A DNA stretch of 64,000 nucleotides. It comes from Onishia taeanensis (GTDB lineage Bacteria > Pseudomonadota > Gammaproteobacteria > Pseudomonadales > Halomonadaceae). Each line of letters opens with the position of its first letter. The first letter of the stretch is position 1. Below are positions 49,563-58,334 of the stretch, piece after piece. The stretch is taken from positions 62,001 to 126,000 of the forward strand of contig NZ_JABVXC010000008.1 in assembly GCF_013349955.1 (NCBI RefSeq), read 5' to 3'. Below the pieces are notes generated by a model, which saw only the letters and a list, made by a program, of their open reading frames with translations, ran no database searches and was not told the origin of the DNA. The position numbers and the translations under genes were made by a program.

Positions 49563-50193
49563 GGGTCGCCCCTTCGTCGACGCTGGAACCAGAGGCGCCG
49601 CTGCGCGGGTCGAGGATCACAGCAAGCTTGGCGAAGACCTGACCCAGTGCGCCCACCGCCAGAAAGACGAGCCCGATCGGCAGCATGGCCTTGATCAGAT
49701 AACGGTCAGTGAGACCGCCATAGTTGGATTGTTCGTTAGAGATATAGGACATGGTCACAAAATGCTTGGAGAGCCAGGCAATCAGCAGGCAGAAGGGAAT
49801 CAGCAGCAGCAAATGCCCGATCACATCGACGATTGCGCGCCCCTGTAGAGACAGGCGGTGATAAACCAGGTCGACTCGCACATGAGTATCGTGGTGCAGG
49901 GCATAGGTGCCGCCGAGCAGCGTCAGGATGCCAAAGAGATGCCATTGCAGCTCGGTGATGCTGTTGATGGTCAGGGCATCGCCGAACAGCAGGATCTTGG
50001 TATCCCAGCGGCCGATTTCATTGACGCCCAGGGCGTTGAGCAGCACGGTCGTGAGCACGGCCAGCATCACCAGCAAGAGCAGCCAGCTGGAGATGCGACC
50101 CACCACCAGCCCCAGGCCGACCAGCGGTCGGCCCAGGGCGGCGCACACGGCCGCGCCACGCTCACGCCAGGGCGCGAGAGTGGCGCGTGACAT
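49555..50193 (-). CDS. dctQ: TRAP transporter small permease (DctQ)
   Basis: This 212-residue protein has four predicted helices and the DctQ pattern (RWDTKILLFGDALTINSITELQ shortened here to its core NSITELQWHLF, then HVRVDLVYHRLS). It joins the binding protein system to DctM. The start shares one base with the DctP stop and the end overlaps dctM, so the three genes are tightly coupled. Confidence 0.92.
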   Translation of the reverse strand: MSRATLAPWRERGAAVCAALGRPLVGLGLVVGRISSWLLLLVMLAVLTTVLLNALGVNEIGRWDTKILLFGDALTINSITELQWHLFGILTLLGGTYALHHDTHVRVDLVYHRLSLQGRAIVDVIGHLLLLIPFCLLIAWLSKHFVTMSYISNEQSNYGGLTDRYLIKAMLPIGLVFLAVGALGQVFAKLAVILDPRSGASGSSVDEGATHG

Positions 50194-51278
50194 CAGCTAT
50201 CCCCTTCGTCGAGCGGAATGATCGGCGGCATGGCCTGCAGCTCATACCATTCGTCGATCAGGCCGGCGTGCTCCATCAGCGAGCGATACGCCTTGGCGAA
50301 GGCCGGGTTGTTTTCCATCTCTTCCCGACGCACCTCGACCCAAGACTGCTGCAGGGCGTCTAGCACCTCGTCCGGGAAGCGACGCACTTCCACGCCCTTC
50401 TCTTCCAGCTCATGGATGGTCCGCACCTGCTCAGGCGGCGCTTCGGCCATGGCCCACTGCAGGGTCGAGCGACAGGCGGTTTCGAACTGCGCCTTGCGTT
50501 CATCGCTGTACTCATCCCAGACCGCCTGGTTGATCAGCAGCGAGAACCAGCTGGCGCTCTGGTGCCAGCCAGGGAAGTAGTAGTACTTGGCGACTTCGTC
50601 GAAGCCCATGGCGGCATCGACCTGCGGTACCGAGAACTCAGTGGCGTCGACGCGGCCACGTTCGAGCGCCAGGTAGATCTCGCCGCCCGGCACCAGCTGG
50701 GTAGAGGCACCTAGCCGGTTGAGCACCTTGGCGCCGAGGCCGGAGATACGCATCGACAAGCCATCGAAATCTTCGGGGCTATTGATCTCCTTGTTGTACC
50801 AGCCGCCGGTTTCCTGGGGCGAGATGAAGCAGGGCAAGACCTTCACGCCGTACTTGTCGTACTCGGTCTGCAAAAGTTCGGTGCCTTCGCCAGACCACAT
50901 CCACGACATGAAGGCTTCCGGCGATGGACCAAACGGCAGCGCACCATAGAGGTTGGTGATCGGCACGGTGCCGGCCCAGTAGCCCATCCAGTCCCAGCCG
51001 GCTTGGATGGCGCCCGAGGACACGGAGTTGAAGACTTCGAAGGCGGGTACCAGGTCGCCCGGTTCGTGAACGCGCAGGCTGACGGCGCCGCCGGTGGCGG
51101 TTTGCAGTTCCTTGGACAGGTGCTCGGCACCGGCACCCAGGAAGTTCTTCGTCGAGAAGGTACTGGCGACATCGAGGCGCTTGGGCCCGTCAGCCATGGC
51201 CGGCAGGACGACCCCAGCGGTCATGGCTGCGGCAATGCCGGCAGCGAGCAGCGTACGCGGGAAGTTGGGGCTTGGCAT
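50193..51278 (-). CDS. TRAP transporter substrate-binding protein (DctP family)
   Basis: This 361-residue periplasmic binding protein has a signal peptide ending VLPAMA (about residue 28). The pattern WDWMGYWAG, PQETGGWYNKEIN, MRISGLGAKVLNRLGAS and VPGGEIYLALERGRVDATEF is closest to the TakP-type branch that binds alpha-keto acids or other carboxylates through a conserved arginine. The ATG follows AAGGAGTCATTC. Expression is probably sigma-54 dependent (promoter at 51355-51371). Confidence 0.9.
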   Translation of the reverse strand: MPSPNFPRTLLAAGIAAAMTAGVVLPAMADGPKRLDVASTFSTKNFLGAGAEHLSKELQTATGGAVSLRVHEPGDLVPAFEVFNSVSSGAIQAGWDWMGYWAGTVPITNLYGALPFGPSPEAFMSWMWSGEGTELLQTEYDKYGVKVLPCFISPQETGGWYNKEINSPEDFDGLSMRISGLGAKVLNRLGASTQLVPGGEIYLALERGRVDATEFSVPQVDAAMGFDEVAKYYYFPGWHQSASWFSLLINQAVWDEYSDERKAQFETACRSTLQWAMAEAPPEQVRTIHELEEKGVEVRRFPDEVLDALQQSWVEVRREEMENNPAFAKAYRSLMEHAGLIDEWYELQAMPPIIPLDEGDS

Positions 51279-51354
51279 GAATGACTCCTTGCGTTGTTCT
51301 TATTACAGACTGTTATTCCAGCGGTGTCGCATGGAACCTTGGCGTCGGAACCAA

Positions 51355-51371
51355 GCGCAAGATCGGCGCCA
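51355..51371 (-). promoter_or_regulatory. Sigma-54 promoter of the TRAP operon
   Basis: On the minus strand TGGCGC-CGATC-TTGCGC has the sigma-54 -24/-12 layout (TGGC N-spacer TTGC with the fixed GG-GC distance). It predicts a start near 51345, about 65 bases before the binding-protein ATG. A sigma-54 activator gene lies directly upstream, with dyad sites in between, which strongly supports the call. Confidence 0.75.
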
Positions 51372-51470
51372 TTGAAAAAAAACCTCTTTATCTTCATGGC
51401 TTTATATAATGCATCGGGCGCCTGGCATGGCCATGAGTGGCCGGAAGTCGTCACATGATGACCTGAGGAC

Positions 51471-51561
51471 GTCCGGTATCTCGGACGCCGCCAGGTTCCA
51501 CCTCACGTAAAGGGCAGCTAACAGGCGTCCGAAAAACCGGACGATGTCCGAAAAACCGGAT
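51471..51561. promoter_or_regulatory. Three dyad activator sites (UAS) upstream of the TRAP promoter
   Basis: Three sites share GTCCG-N6-CGGAC: 51471-51486 (spacer GTATCT), 51527-51542 (spacer AAAAAC) and 51546-51561 (spacer AAAAAC, last base of the arm changed). They lie roughly 130-210 bp upstream of the predicted start, the usual place for enhancer sites of a sigma-54 activator, and sit just before the activator's stop codon. Confidence 0.75.
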
Positions 51562-51564
51562 GCC

Positions 51565-52959
51565 TCAACCTGCCAGCAGGCCGTGTCGGGTCAGCTTTTC
51601 ATAGAAGGAAGACTTGGCGATGCCCAGTCGCTTGGCAGCACGGGTGCGATTGCCGTCGCATTCGGCTAGTGCCGCCTGCAAGGCCTCGCGCTCGGCCTGA
51701 GCCAGGGTCGCCTTGAGCGAGGCGCCGAGCCTGGGTGGCTCGCCGTGGCGCTGGCGCAACGCTTCGGGCAGGTCGGCCACATCGAGATGATTGCCGCCCA
51801 AATAGAAGGCCGCCTCCAGGACATTCTCCAGTTCGCGCACATTTCCGGGCCAGCTATGGCAGGTAAGGCAGTCCAGCGCCGCCTGACTGAGACTTGGACA
51901 GCGCCGCTTTCGACGCTCGGCGAGCCTCGCCAGCAGATGACGGGCCAGCAGCGGGATATCGTCACGCCGCTCGCGCAGCGGCGGAATCACCAGCGGCACG
52001 ACATTGATACGATAGAACAGATCCTCGCGGAATTCGCCGCGCTCGATCAGACTCTCCAACGGCCGGTGGGTGGCGGCAATGACTCGCACATCCACCGGCA
52101 CGAGACTGGTCGCCCCCACCGCTTCGACCTCACGGTCCTGCAGCACCCGCAGCAGCTTCACCTGCATGGCCGGCGGCATGTCGCCGATCTCATCGAGAAA
52201 CAGCGTGCCGCCATCGGCAAGCTGGAACTTGCCGGGCTTGCCGCCCTTGCGGGCACCGGTAAAGGCGCCCTCCTCGTAGCCGAACAGCTCGGCCTCGAGC
52301 AGCGCCTCGGGAATCGCCGCGCAGTTGAGTTTGATGAAGGGGCCTTTGGCTCGCTCGGAGAGGCGGTGCAGAGCATGGGCATAAAGCTCCTTGCCGGTGC
52401 CTGACTCACCGCGAATCAGCACCGAGGCATCCCCTGGAGCCACCTTACGGACTCGCGCGTTGAGTGCCTGGACGCCATCGCTGTCGCCGATCACATCCGC
52501 CAGCTGCCAGCGCGTGCCCGGCGTCGCGCCCAGGGCGGCCGATCGGTAGTAATCGACTTCGGCTTCCAACGCCTCTACCTGCGCATTCATCTGCCGCCAT
52601 TCCCAGGTGTCGTGATAGAGCACCGTGCCGATCGCGCCTACCACTTTGCCGTCGACGCGCACCGGATAGCGGTGGGCAATCATGTGATGACCGCGCACCA
52701 TCTGCAGCTGTGCAAGCTCAGCCTGGCCGGATGTCACCACTTCCGGCATGCGGGTGTTCTCGATGACCTCACGCACCGGCTTGCCGTACGCCGCCAGTGG
52801 ATCGATCTCCAGGAAGGCAGCATAGGGGGCATTCAGATAGGCGATGCGCGACTCGGCATCCACCACCACCAGCCACTCGCCCATGGCATCGAGGCCACGC
52901 AGTAAAAGCGGCGAGACGAGCGGCCCTGCCAGTGCCTGGGGGAAGATGTCAGAGCCCAT
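51565..52959 (-). CDS. Sigma-54-dependent activator with PAS sensor domain
   Basis: This 464-residue activator has a PAS-type sensor (about 24-115), a short coiled coil (118-145), a central AAA+ domain with Walker A GESGTGKE (184-191), the sigma-54 contact motif GAFTGA (231-236) and Walker B LFLDEIGD (253-260), and a C-terminal Fis-type helix-turn-helix (GNRTRAAKRLGIAKSSFYEK). There is no receiver domain, so it is a one-component sensor. It lies upstream of the TRAP genes on the same strand and probably drives them. The start was set at 52959; an ATG nine bases earlier or one far upstream is possible. Confidence 0.9.
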   Translation of the reverse strand: MGSDIFPQALAGPLVSPLLLRGLDAMGEWLVVVDAESRIAYLNAPYAAFLEIDPLAAYGKPVREVIENTRMPEVVTSGQAELAQLQMVRGHHMIAHRYPVRVDGKVVGAIGTVLYHDTWEWRQMNAQVEALEAEVDYYRSAALGATPGTRWQLADVIGDSDGVQALNARVRKVAPGDASVLIRGESGTGKELYAHALHRLSERAKGPFIKLNCAAIPEALLEAELFGYEEGAFTGARKGGKPGKFQLADGGTLFLDEIGDMPPAMQVKLLRVLQDREVEAVGATSLVPVDVRVIAATHRPLESLIERGEFREDLFYRINVVPLVIPPLRERRDDIPLLARHLLARLAERRKRRCPSLSQAALDCLTCHSWPGNVRELENVLEAAFYLGGNHLDVADLPEALRQRHGEPPRLGASLKATLAQAEREALQAALAECDGNRTRAAKRLGIAKSSFYEKLTRHGLLAG

Positions 52960-53263
52960 GAACGTCATTCCCTTGCGAAGAATATCCACCCAGCATTGAC
53001 GCTGAGGCACCACCCAACAAGAGGACCTTGGACGTAGACGCTCCCGCGCCATCAGCCGCCAAGCTGCGCGAATCATGCGTATCAAGAGCCGGGGTGATGT
53101 GTCCGGGCTGGAAACCCGGCAACTGAGACGGCACTGTGGCAAAAGACCACTTTTCTTCCATCGCCTATTTTCGGGATCATATACAAGAAAATCGTCTTGC
53201 CGCCCGCTCTTCAGGCGCACAATCTATCGGGTAACCCTCACACATCTAATTGAAGGATCTCTC

Positions 53264-55012
53264 ATGGCGCACTCCTCTTCGCCCGCGCATCGCCCTCGCC
53301 TCGGCACCGGCCTGCTCAACGCCTGGAAGGCGGGCTATGGGATAGGAGACCTACGCCATGACATCCTGGCCGGCCTGACCATTGGCATCGTGGCCGTGCC
53401 GCTATCGATGGCGTTGGCGATTGCCACCGGAGTGGCGCCCCAGCACGGGCTCTATACCGCCATCGTCGCCGGCATCGTGATCGCCCTCACCGGCGGTTCG
53501 CGCTTCAGCGTGTCGGGCCCTACCGCCGCCTTCGTGGTGATCCTGCTGCCCATCGTTCAGCACTATGGGCTTGGCGGGCTGCTGATTGCCACGCTGATGG
53601 CAGGGATGATCCTGGTCGGCCTGGGGCTCGCCCGCCTGGGCGCCCTGATCCAGTTCGTGCCCTACCCGGTGGTGCTTGGCTTCACCGCCGGCATCGCGGT
53701 GGTCATCGCCACCCTGCAGGTGCCGGATTTCCTCGGCCTCGAGGTGGCACGAGGCGAGCATTTCACTGACAGCCTGATGAATATCCTCGCCGCCTTGCCC
53801 GAGACTCGCTTGGCCGAGCTTGCCATCGGCGTCATCACCCTGGCGGTGCTGCTGCTGTGGCCGCGGCTGCGCACGCCGGTGCCCGCGCCGCTGGCGGGGT
53901 TGGTCGCCGGGGCACTGGCCGCCTATGTCGCCAATCACTGGTTGGGGGGCGACATCGCCACCATCGCCTCGCGCTTCGAGTGGAGCGCCCAGGGCGAGAG
54001 CGGCGTCGGCATTCCGCCGATCGCCCCGAGCTTCGCCCTGCCCTGGCATATGCCTAACGCCGACGGCGAACCGCTGGCGGTGAACTTCGAGCTTATCCGC
54101 TCGCTGCTCGGCCCGGCCTTTGCCATTGCCATGCTGGCAGCCATCGAGTCACTGCTCTGCGCGGTGGTCGCCGACGGCATGACCCGCACCCGGCACGATC
54201 CCAATGCCGAACTGATTGGCCTTGGGCTTGGCAACATTGCCGTGCCCTTCTTCGGCGGCATCACCGCCACTGGCGCACTGGCGCGTACCGCCACCAACAT
54301 CCGCAGCGGCGCGCGCTCGCCGATCGCCGCCGTAGTGCATGCGCTGGTGGTCCTGCTGGCGGTGATTGCGCTTGCCGGGCTGCTGGGGCTGGTGCCCATG
54401 ACCTCGCTGGCCGCGCTGCTGTTCATCATCGCCTGGAACATGAGTGAAGCGCGGATGTTCGTGCACACCCTGCGCTCGTCTCCTGCGGGCGATGTGGCGA
54501 TCTTGGCGATCTGCTTCGCGCTGACGGTGCTGTTCGACATGGTGCTGGCGGTCTCGGTGGGCATGGGCCTGGCTGCCGCCCTGTTCATTCGTCGCATGAC
54601 GCAGGTGACGCAGACAACGGCCCGCCCGCTCGAGCGTCATCCGGAAGTGCAGGACCTGCCACCTCAAGTCGCGCTCTACGACATCAACGGCCCGATGTTT
54701 TTCGGCGTCGCCGAAAAGGCCCTGTCGGCGCTGCAAACGGTTGACCCCGACATCCGCATCGTGATGGTGGATATGCATGGCGTGCCGAGCATCGACGGCA
54801 CGGCACTCGTCGCCTTGCGCCGCATGGTCGAGGAGATGCGTCGTCAGAATGTCGGCCTGATTCTGGTCGGCCTGTCGCCCCGCCAGATCGTCAAGCTGCG
54901 CCGAGCCGGCATTCGCACCACCGCCGGCGAACTGACGCACTGCGCGAGCCTGGAGCGCGCCAGGACCGTGGCTCTGCGCTGGCTAGAGAAAGGCCGCCCC
55001 GAGCAGGCCTGA
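53264..55012 (+). CDS. SulP-family anion transporter with STAS domain
   Basis: This 582-residue transporter has ten to fourteen membrane helices (IVAVPLSMALAIATGVAPQH is a typical SulP block, and SRFSVSGPTAAFVVIL another) and a C-terminal STAS domain from about 465 (VALYDINGPMFFGVAEKAL, VDMHGVPSIDGTAL). SulP proteins carry sulfate, bicarbonate or dicarboxylates. No carbonic anhydrase or sulfur gene is adjacent, so the anion is unknown. The ATG follows AAGGATCTCTC. The 304-bp gap from 52960 separates it from the divergent activator gene, and I see no clear promoter there. Confidence 0.92.
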   Translation: MAHSSSPAHRPRLGTGLLNAWKAGYGIGDLRHDILAGLTIGIVAVPLSMALAIATGVAPQHGLYTAIVAGIVIALTGGSRFSVSGPTAAFVVILLPIVQHYGLGGLLIATLMAGMILVGLGLARLGALIQFVPYPVVLGFTAGIAVVIATLQVPDFLGLEVARGEHFTDSLMNILAALPETRLAELAIGVITLAVLLLWPRLRTPVPAPLAGLVAGALAAYVANHWLGGDIATIASRFEWSAQGESGVGIPPIAPSFALPWHMPNADGEPLAVNFELIRSLLGPAFAIAMLAAIESLLCAVVADGMTRTRHDPNAELIGLGLGNIAVPFFGGITATGALARTATNIRSGARSPIAAVVHALVVLLAVIALAGLLGLVPMTSLAALLFIIAWNMSEARMFVHTLRSSPAGDVAILAICFALTVLFDMVLAVSVGMGLAAALFIRRMTQVTQTTARPLERHPEVQDLPPQVALYDINGPMFFGVAEKALSALQTVDPDIRIVMVDMHGVPSIDGTALVALRRMVEEMRRQNVGLILVGLSPRQIVKLRRAGIRTTAGELTHCASLERARTVALRWLEKGRPEQA

Positions 55013-55024
55013 GACAGCCAGATG

Positions 55025-55064
55025 GCAGCCTGCCGCGCGTGGCAATACGTGCGCGGCAGGCTGC
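55025..55064 (+). terminator. Long hairpin after the SulP gene
   Basis: A perfect 14-bp stem (55025-55038 with 55051-55064) with a 12-base loop begins 13 bases past the stop. No T-run follows, so termination is likely but not certain. Confidence 0.6.
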
Positions 55065-55213
55065 AGCGATAACCCCCAACTGATAGTATTCTCGGCCGTT
55101 ACCATTTTCGCCCGTTACTGGCCTCACTCGTGACCCCATTGCATTGGGCGGGTGACGGGGCCTCTTCTCGCAGGCTCTGACTGCCGGCCTAAGCACCGCA
55201 AGGAGTCAACCGC

Positions 55214-56923
55214 TTGTTCCTACCCCCCCGTTCCCGACCGGCCAGCCTGGCTAGTCGCCTATCGCTGCACTTCAGCGCCTGGAGCGTACTGACCATCGGC
55301 ATTGCGCTGATCGTGGCGCTACCGGTGATCGTGGTGCTCGCGCATATCCTAGTGCCCACCGACGGCATCTGGCAGCACCTGGCCAGCACCGTGCTGGGGC
55401 GCTATCTCACCAACACCCTGTTTCTGGTCGTGACGGTTGGGCTTGGCACCTTCATCATCGGTACCGGCACGGCCTGGCTGGTGGTGATGTGCCGCTTCCC
55501 TGGACGCCGACTGTTCGAATGGGCGCTGCTGCTGCCACTCGCCGTGCCGACCTATGTGATCGCCTACGCCTATACCGACTTCCTGCAATACGCAGGTCCG
55601 GTGCAGACCTGGCTGCGCGAGGTCTTCGACTGGGGCCGCGGCGACTACTTCTTTCCCGACATTCGCTCGCTGGGCGGAGCCGCCACGCTGATCACCCTGG
55701 TGCTCTACCCCTACGTCTACATGCTGACCCGGGCGGCCTTCCTCGAGCAGTCGGTGTGCGTGCTGGACGTGGGCCGCACCCTGGGACGCGGCCCCTGGCG
55801 GCTGTTCACCAGCGTGGCGATTCCGCTGGCCCGGCCTGCGATCGTCGGCGGCGTATCGCTGGCGTTGATGGAGACCCTCAACGAATTCGGCGCGGTGCAG
55901 TACTTCGGCGTCGACACCTTCACTACCGGCATCTACCGCACCTGGTTTGGCATGGGCGAGCAGGTCGCCGCCGCCCAGCTGGCGGCTTGCCTGCTGGCCT
56001 TCGTGATCATCTTTGTGTTGCTGGAGCGCTGGTCGCGGGGCAAAAGGCGCTACTTCCACACCTCAGGCCGCTATCAGCAGCTGCCCGAATTTCACCTGCG
56101 CGGCTGGCGTGGCGTGGCGGCCTGCCTCGCCTGCCTGTCGCCGATCATGGTGGGCTTTTTGATTCCCAGCGGTCTGCTGGGCTATCTCTCGGTGCAGGGT
56201 GGGGATGACCTGTTCGGGGCCCAGTTCCTCGAGTTCGCCGGCAATAGCCTGGTGCTGGCGACCATCGCCGCCCTGGTGGCGGTGGGCCTGGCGCTGGTAC
56301 TGAGCTATGGCGCTCGCCTCAATCCACGCCCGATCACGCGCCTGGCCACCCGCATCGGCGCTATCGGCTATGCGGTGCCCGGCTCGGTGGTAGCGGTCGG
56401 CATCCTGATTCCCTTTTCGTGGCTCGATCAACGCATCAACGGCTTCATGGACGAGCAGTTCGGCATGATGGTCGGGCTCTTGTTCAGCGGCTCCGCCTTC
56501 ATCCTGATCTATGCCTATGTGGTGCGCTTCCTGGCAGTCTCCTTCAACGCCATCGAGGCAAGCCTTGGCAAGGTGACGCCGAGCATGGACGCCGCGGCCC
56601 GCACCCTGGGCCAGACCGCCGGCGGCACCCTGCGCCGCGTGCACACCCCGATCATCCGCGGCAGCCTGCTGGCCGCGGCAATTCTGGTATTTGTGGATGT
56701 CATGAAGGAACTGCCGGCGACCATCATCCTGAGGCCCTTCAACTTCGACACCCTGGCAGTACGAGCGCACAATCTGGCAGCGGACGAGCGCCTCGCCGAA
56801 GCCTCCACCGCCTCGCTGACCATCGTGGCGGTGGGGATCATTCCGGTGATTCTGTTGAGCCTGGCGATTCGAGGCTCACGCCCCGGCAGCGGTGGCGTCG
56901 GCGGAAAAGACAAAGACCTGTGA
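55214..56923 (+). CDS. fbpB: Ferric iron ABC transporter permease (FbpB-like)
   Basis: This 569-residue protein contains two fused permease halves, each with an EAA-type loop (LDVGRTLGRGPWRLFTSVAI at about 191-210 and MDAAARTLGQTAGGTLRRVH at about 459-478), as in FbpB/AfuB/SfuB. It moves ferric iron across the inner membrane. The start is TTG with AAGGAG about nine bases before it. Its last 48 bp overlap the end of the ATPase gene on the opposite strand. Confidence 0.92.
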   Translation: MFLPPRSRPASLASRLSLHFSAWSVLTIGIALIVALPVIVVLAHILVPTDGIWQHLASTVLGRYLTNTLFLVVTVGLGTFIIGTGTAWLVVMCRFPGRRLFEWALLLPLAVPTYVIAYAYTDFLQYAGPVQTWLREVFDWGRGDYFFPDIRSLGGAATLITLVLYPYVYMLTRAAFLEQSVCVLDVGRTLGRGPWRLFTSVAIPLARPAIVGGVSLALMETLNEFGAVQYFGVDTFTTGIYRTWFGMGEQVAAAQLAACLLAFVIIFVLLERWSRGKRRYFHTSGRYQQLPEFHLRGWRGVAACLACLSPIMVGFLIPSGLLGYLSVQGGDDLFGAQFLEFAGNSLVLATIAALVAVGLALVLSYGARLNPRPITRLATRIGAIGYAVPGSVVAVGILIPFSWLDQRINGFMDEQFGMMVGLLFSGSAFILIYAYVVRFLAVSFNAIEASLGKVTPSMDAAARTLGQTAGGTLRRVHTPIIRGSLLAAAILVFVDVMKELPATIILRPFNFDTLAVRAHNLAADERLAEASTASLTIVAVGIIPVILLSLAIRGSRPGSGGVGGKDKDL

Positions 56924-58048
56924 CGGGTCGAGCTGGATAAGCACCGGCTGTCCCTCTTCGGGCAGGAACACGCCCGGCACCCGGGCGTGGAGGTGAGCTT
57001 CCCAGCCACCGGCGCCATGGGCACAGATGTGCAGCAGGCTCGAACGCCCCAACAGTTTGGCCATCACCACATGGCTGTGATGGCCATGGCTGTTATCACC
57101 ATGACCCTGGTGCCCAACGCCGTAAGGGGCCACCGGCGGTTCGTCGAGAGTCACGATCTTGAGCGCCTCGGGGCGGATCAGCACCCGCACCTGGCTGCCG
57201 TCGGCCATATCGTCCACCGGCACCTCACCGACCGGCGTCGTTACCCGGCCACCCTGTACCTCGCCGGCCATCTCGTTGACCTCGCCGAAGAAGGTCACCA
57301 CGAAGGGGTCGCGCGGCGCGCAGTAGAGCTCCAACGGCGTGCCCATCTGCACGATATGACCATCACGCATCAAGGCGATGCGATCGGCCATGAACATCGC
57401 CTCTTCCGGGTCGTGGGTAACCAGCAGAGCCCCTGCGCCGACCCGCTTCAGCACGTGCAGGGTATCGTCACGAATACGATCGCGCAGCCGCGCATCCAGG
57501 CTCGAGAAGGGTTCATCGAGCAGCATCAGTGACGGCGCCGGTGCCAGTGCCCGAGCCAGCGCCACGCGCTGCTGCTGACCGCCGGACAGGGTGTGCGGGT
57601 AGCTCTTGGCATAGCCTTCCATCCCCAGCTGCTCGAGCAGCTCCATGGCCCGCGCACGGCGCTGCTTGCCGGGCAGCGACTCGAGACCAAAGGCAACATT
57701 GTCGAGCACGGAAAGGTGCGGAAACAGCGCCGAGTCCTGAAAGGCCAGCCCGACATTGCGCTTCTCAGGCGGCACATGGGCCTTGCCGGGCCGGCCAATG
57801 GGTCGGCCGCCCAGATCGACGCCACCTTCCTGCACGGCCTCTAGCCCGGCGACAATGCGCAACAGCGTGGTCTTGCCGCAACCCGAGGGGCCCAGCAAGC
57901 AGACGACTTCGCCCTGCTCGACGTAGAGGCTGACATCCTCGACCGCCTGGTGCTTGCCGTAGGCATGGCGGATGTGATGCATGGCGAGGACGGGGGCCTC
58001 GTGGGAAACCTGGCGGTCAACGTCGGTCGGGATCGCTTGGGAGGTCAT
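56876..58048 (-). CDS. fbpC: Ferric iron ABC transporter ATP-binding protein (FbpC-like)
   Basis: This 390-residue ATPase has Walker A GPSGCGKT (53-60), signature LSGGQQQRVALARAL (154-168), Walker B LMLLDEP (174-180) and switch His211. The C-terminal TOBE-like part contains a histidine-rich insert, HQGHGDNSHGHHSH (313-326), six histidines in fourteen residues. Together with the FbpB and FbpA genes it forms an iron importer, yet it is encoded on the opposite strand and converges on fbpB with a 48-bp overlap. The ATG at 58048 lacks a strong Shine-Dalgarno site; a start 75 bases upstream is possible. Confidence 0.92.
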   Translation of the reverse strand: MTSQAIPTDVDRQVSHEAPVLAMHHIRHAYGKHQAVEDVSLYVEQGEVVCLLGPSGCGKTTLLRIVAGLEAVQEGGVDLGGRPIGRPGKAHVPPEKRNVGLAFQDSALFPHLSVLDNVAFGLESLPGKQRRARAMELLEQLGMEGYAKSYPHTLSGGQQQRVALARALAPAPSLMLLDEPFSSLDARLRDRIRDDTLHVLKRVGAGALLVTHDPEEAMFMADRIALMRDGHIVQMGTPLELYCAPRDPFVVTFFGEVNEMAGEVQGGRVTTPVGEVPVDDMADGSQVRVLIRPEALKIVTLDEPPVAPYGVGHQGHGDNSHGHHSHVVMAKLLGRSSLLHICAHGAGGWEAHLHARVPGVFLPEEGQPVLIQLDPSQVFVFSADATAAGA

Positions 58049-58334
58049 GAAAGCTCGTCGTCTCATCTCGTCCGTCTGCGGCCTGTGCCGCAGCGTGAAA
58101 GCGGGAATGCGTCCTAAATGCATTCCAGTTTACTCGGTTTGTGGGCCCCTACGCACGCCACCGCCCCATGATCTGGATCAGCCGCGCGCCGGGTTTTAGC
58201 GGATCTCGCTCAAGGACAGCGCAAGACGGCCGCAATCTCAGTTGACGAAGCTTCCCGCAAGCGCTTCAATGGCAGTAAGTTAATGCAACGTATTATCATT
58301 CAATTTCAGGTTCTCGCTATCCATGAGGTGTCCG

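Noticed and set aside
58285..58310. Fur box upstream of fbpA
   Set aside because: Only about half the positions match the 19-bp consensus by eye, so it is mentioned in the fbpA entry but not listed as a site.
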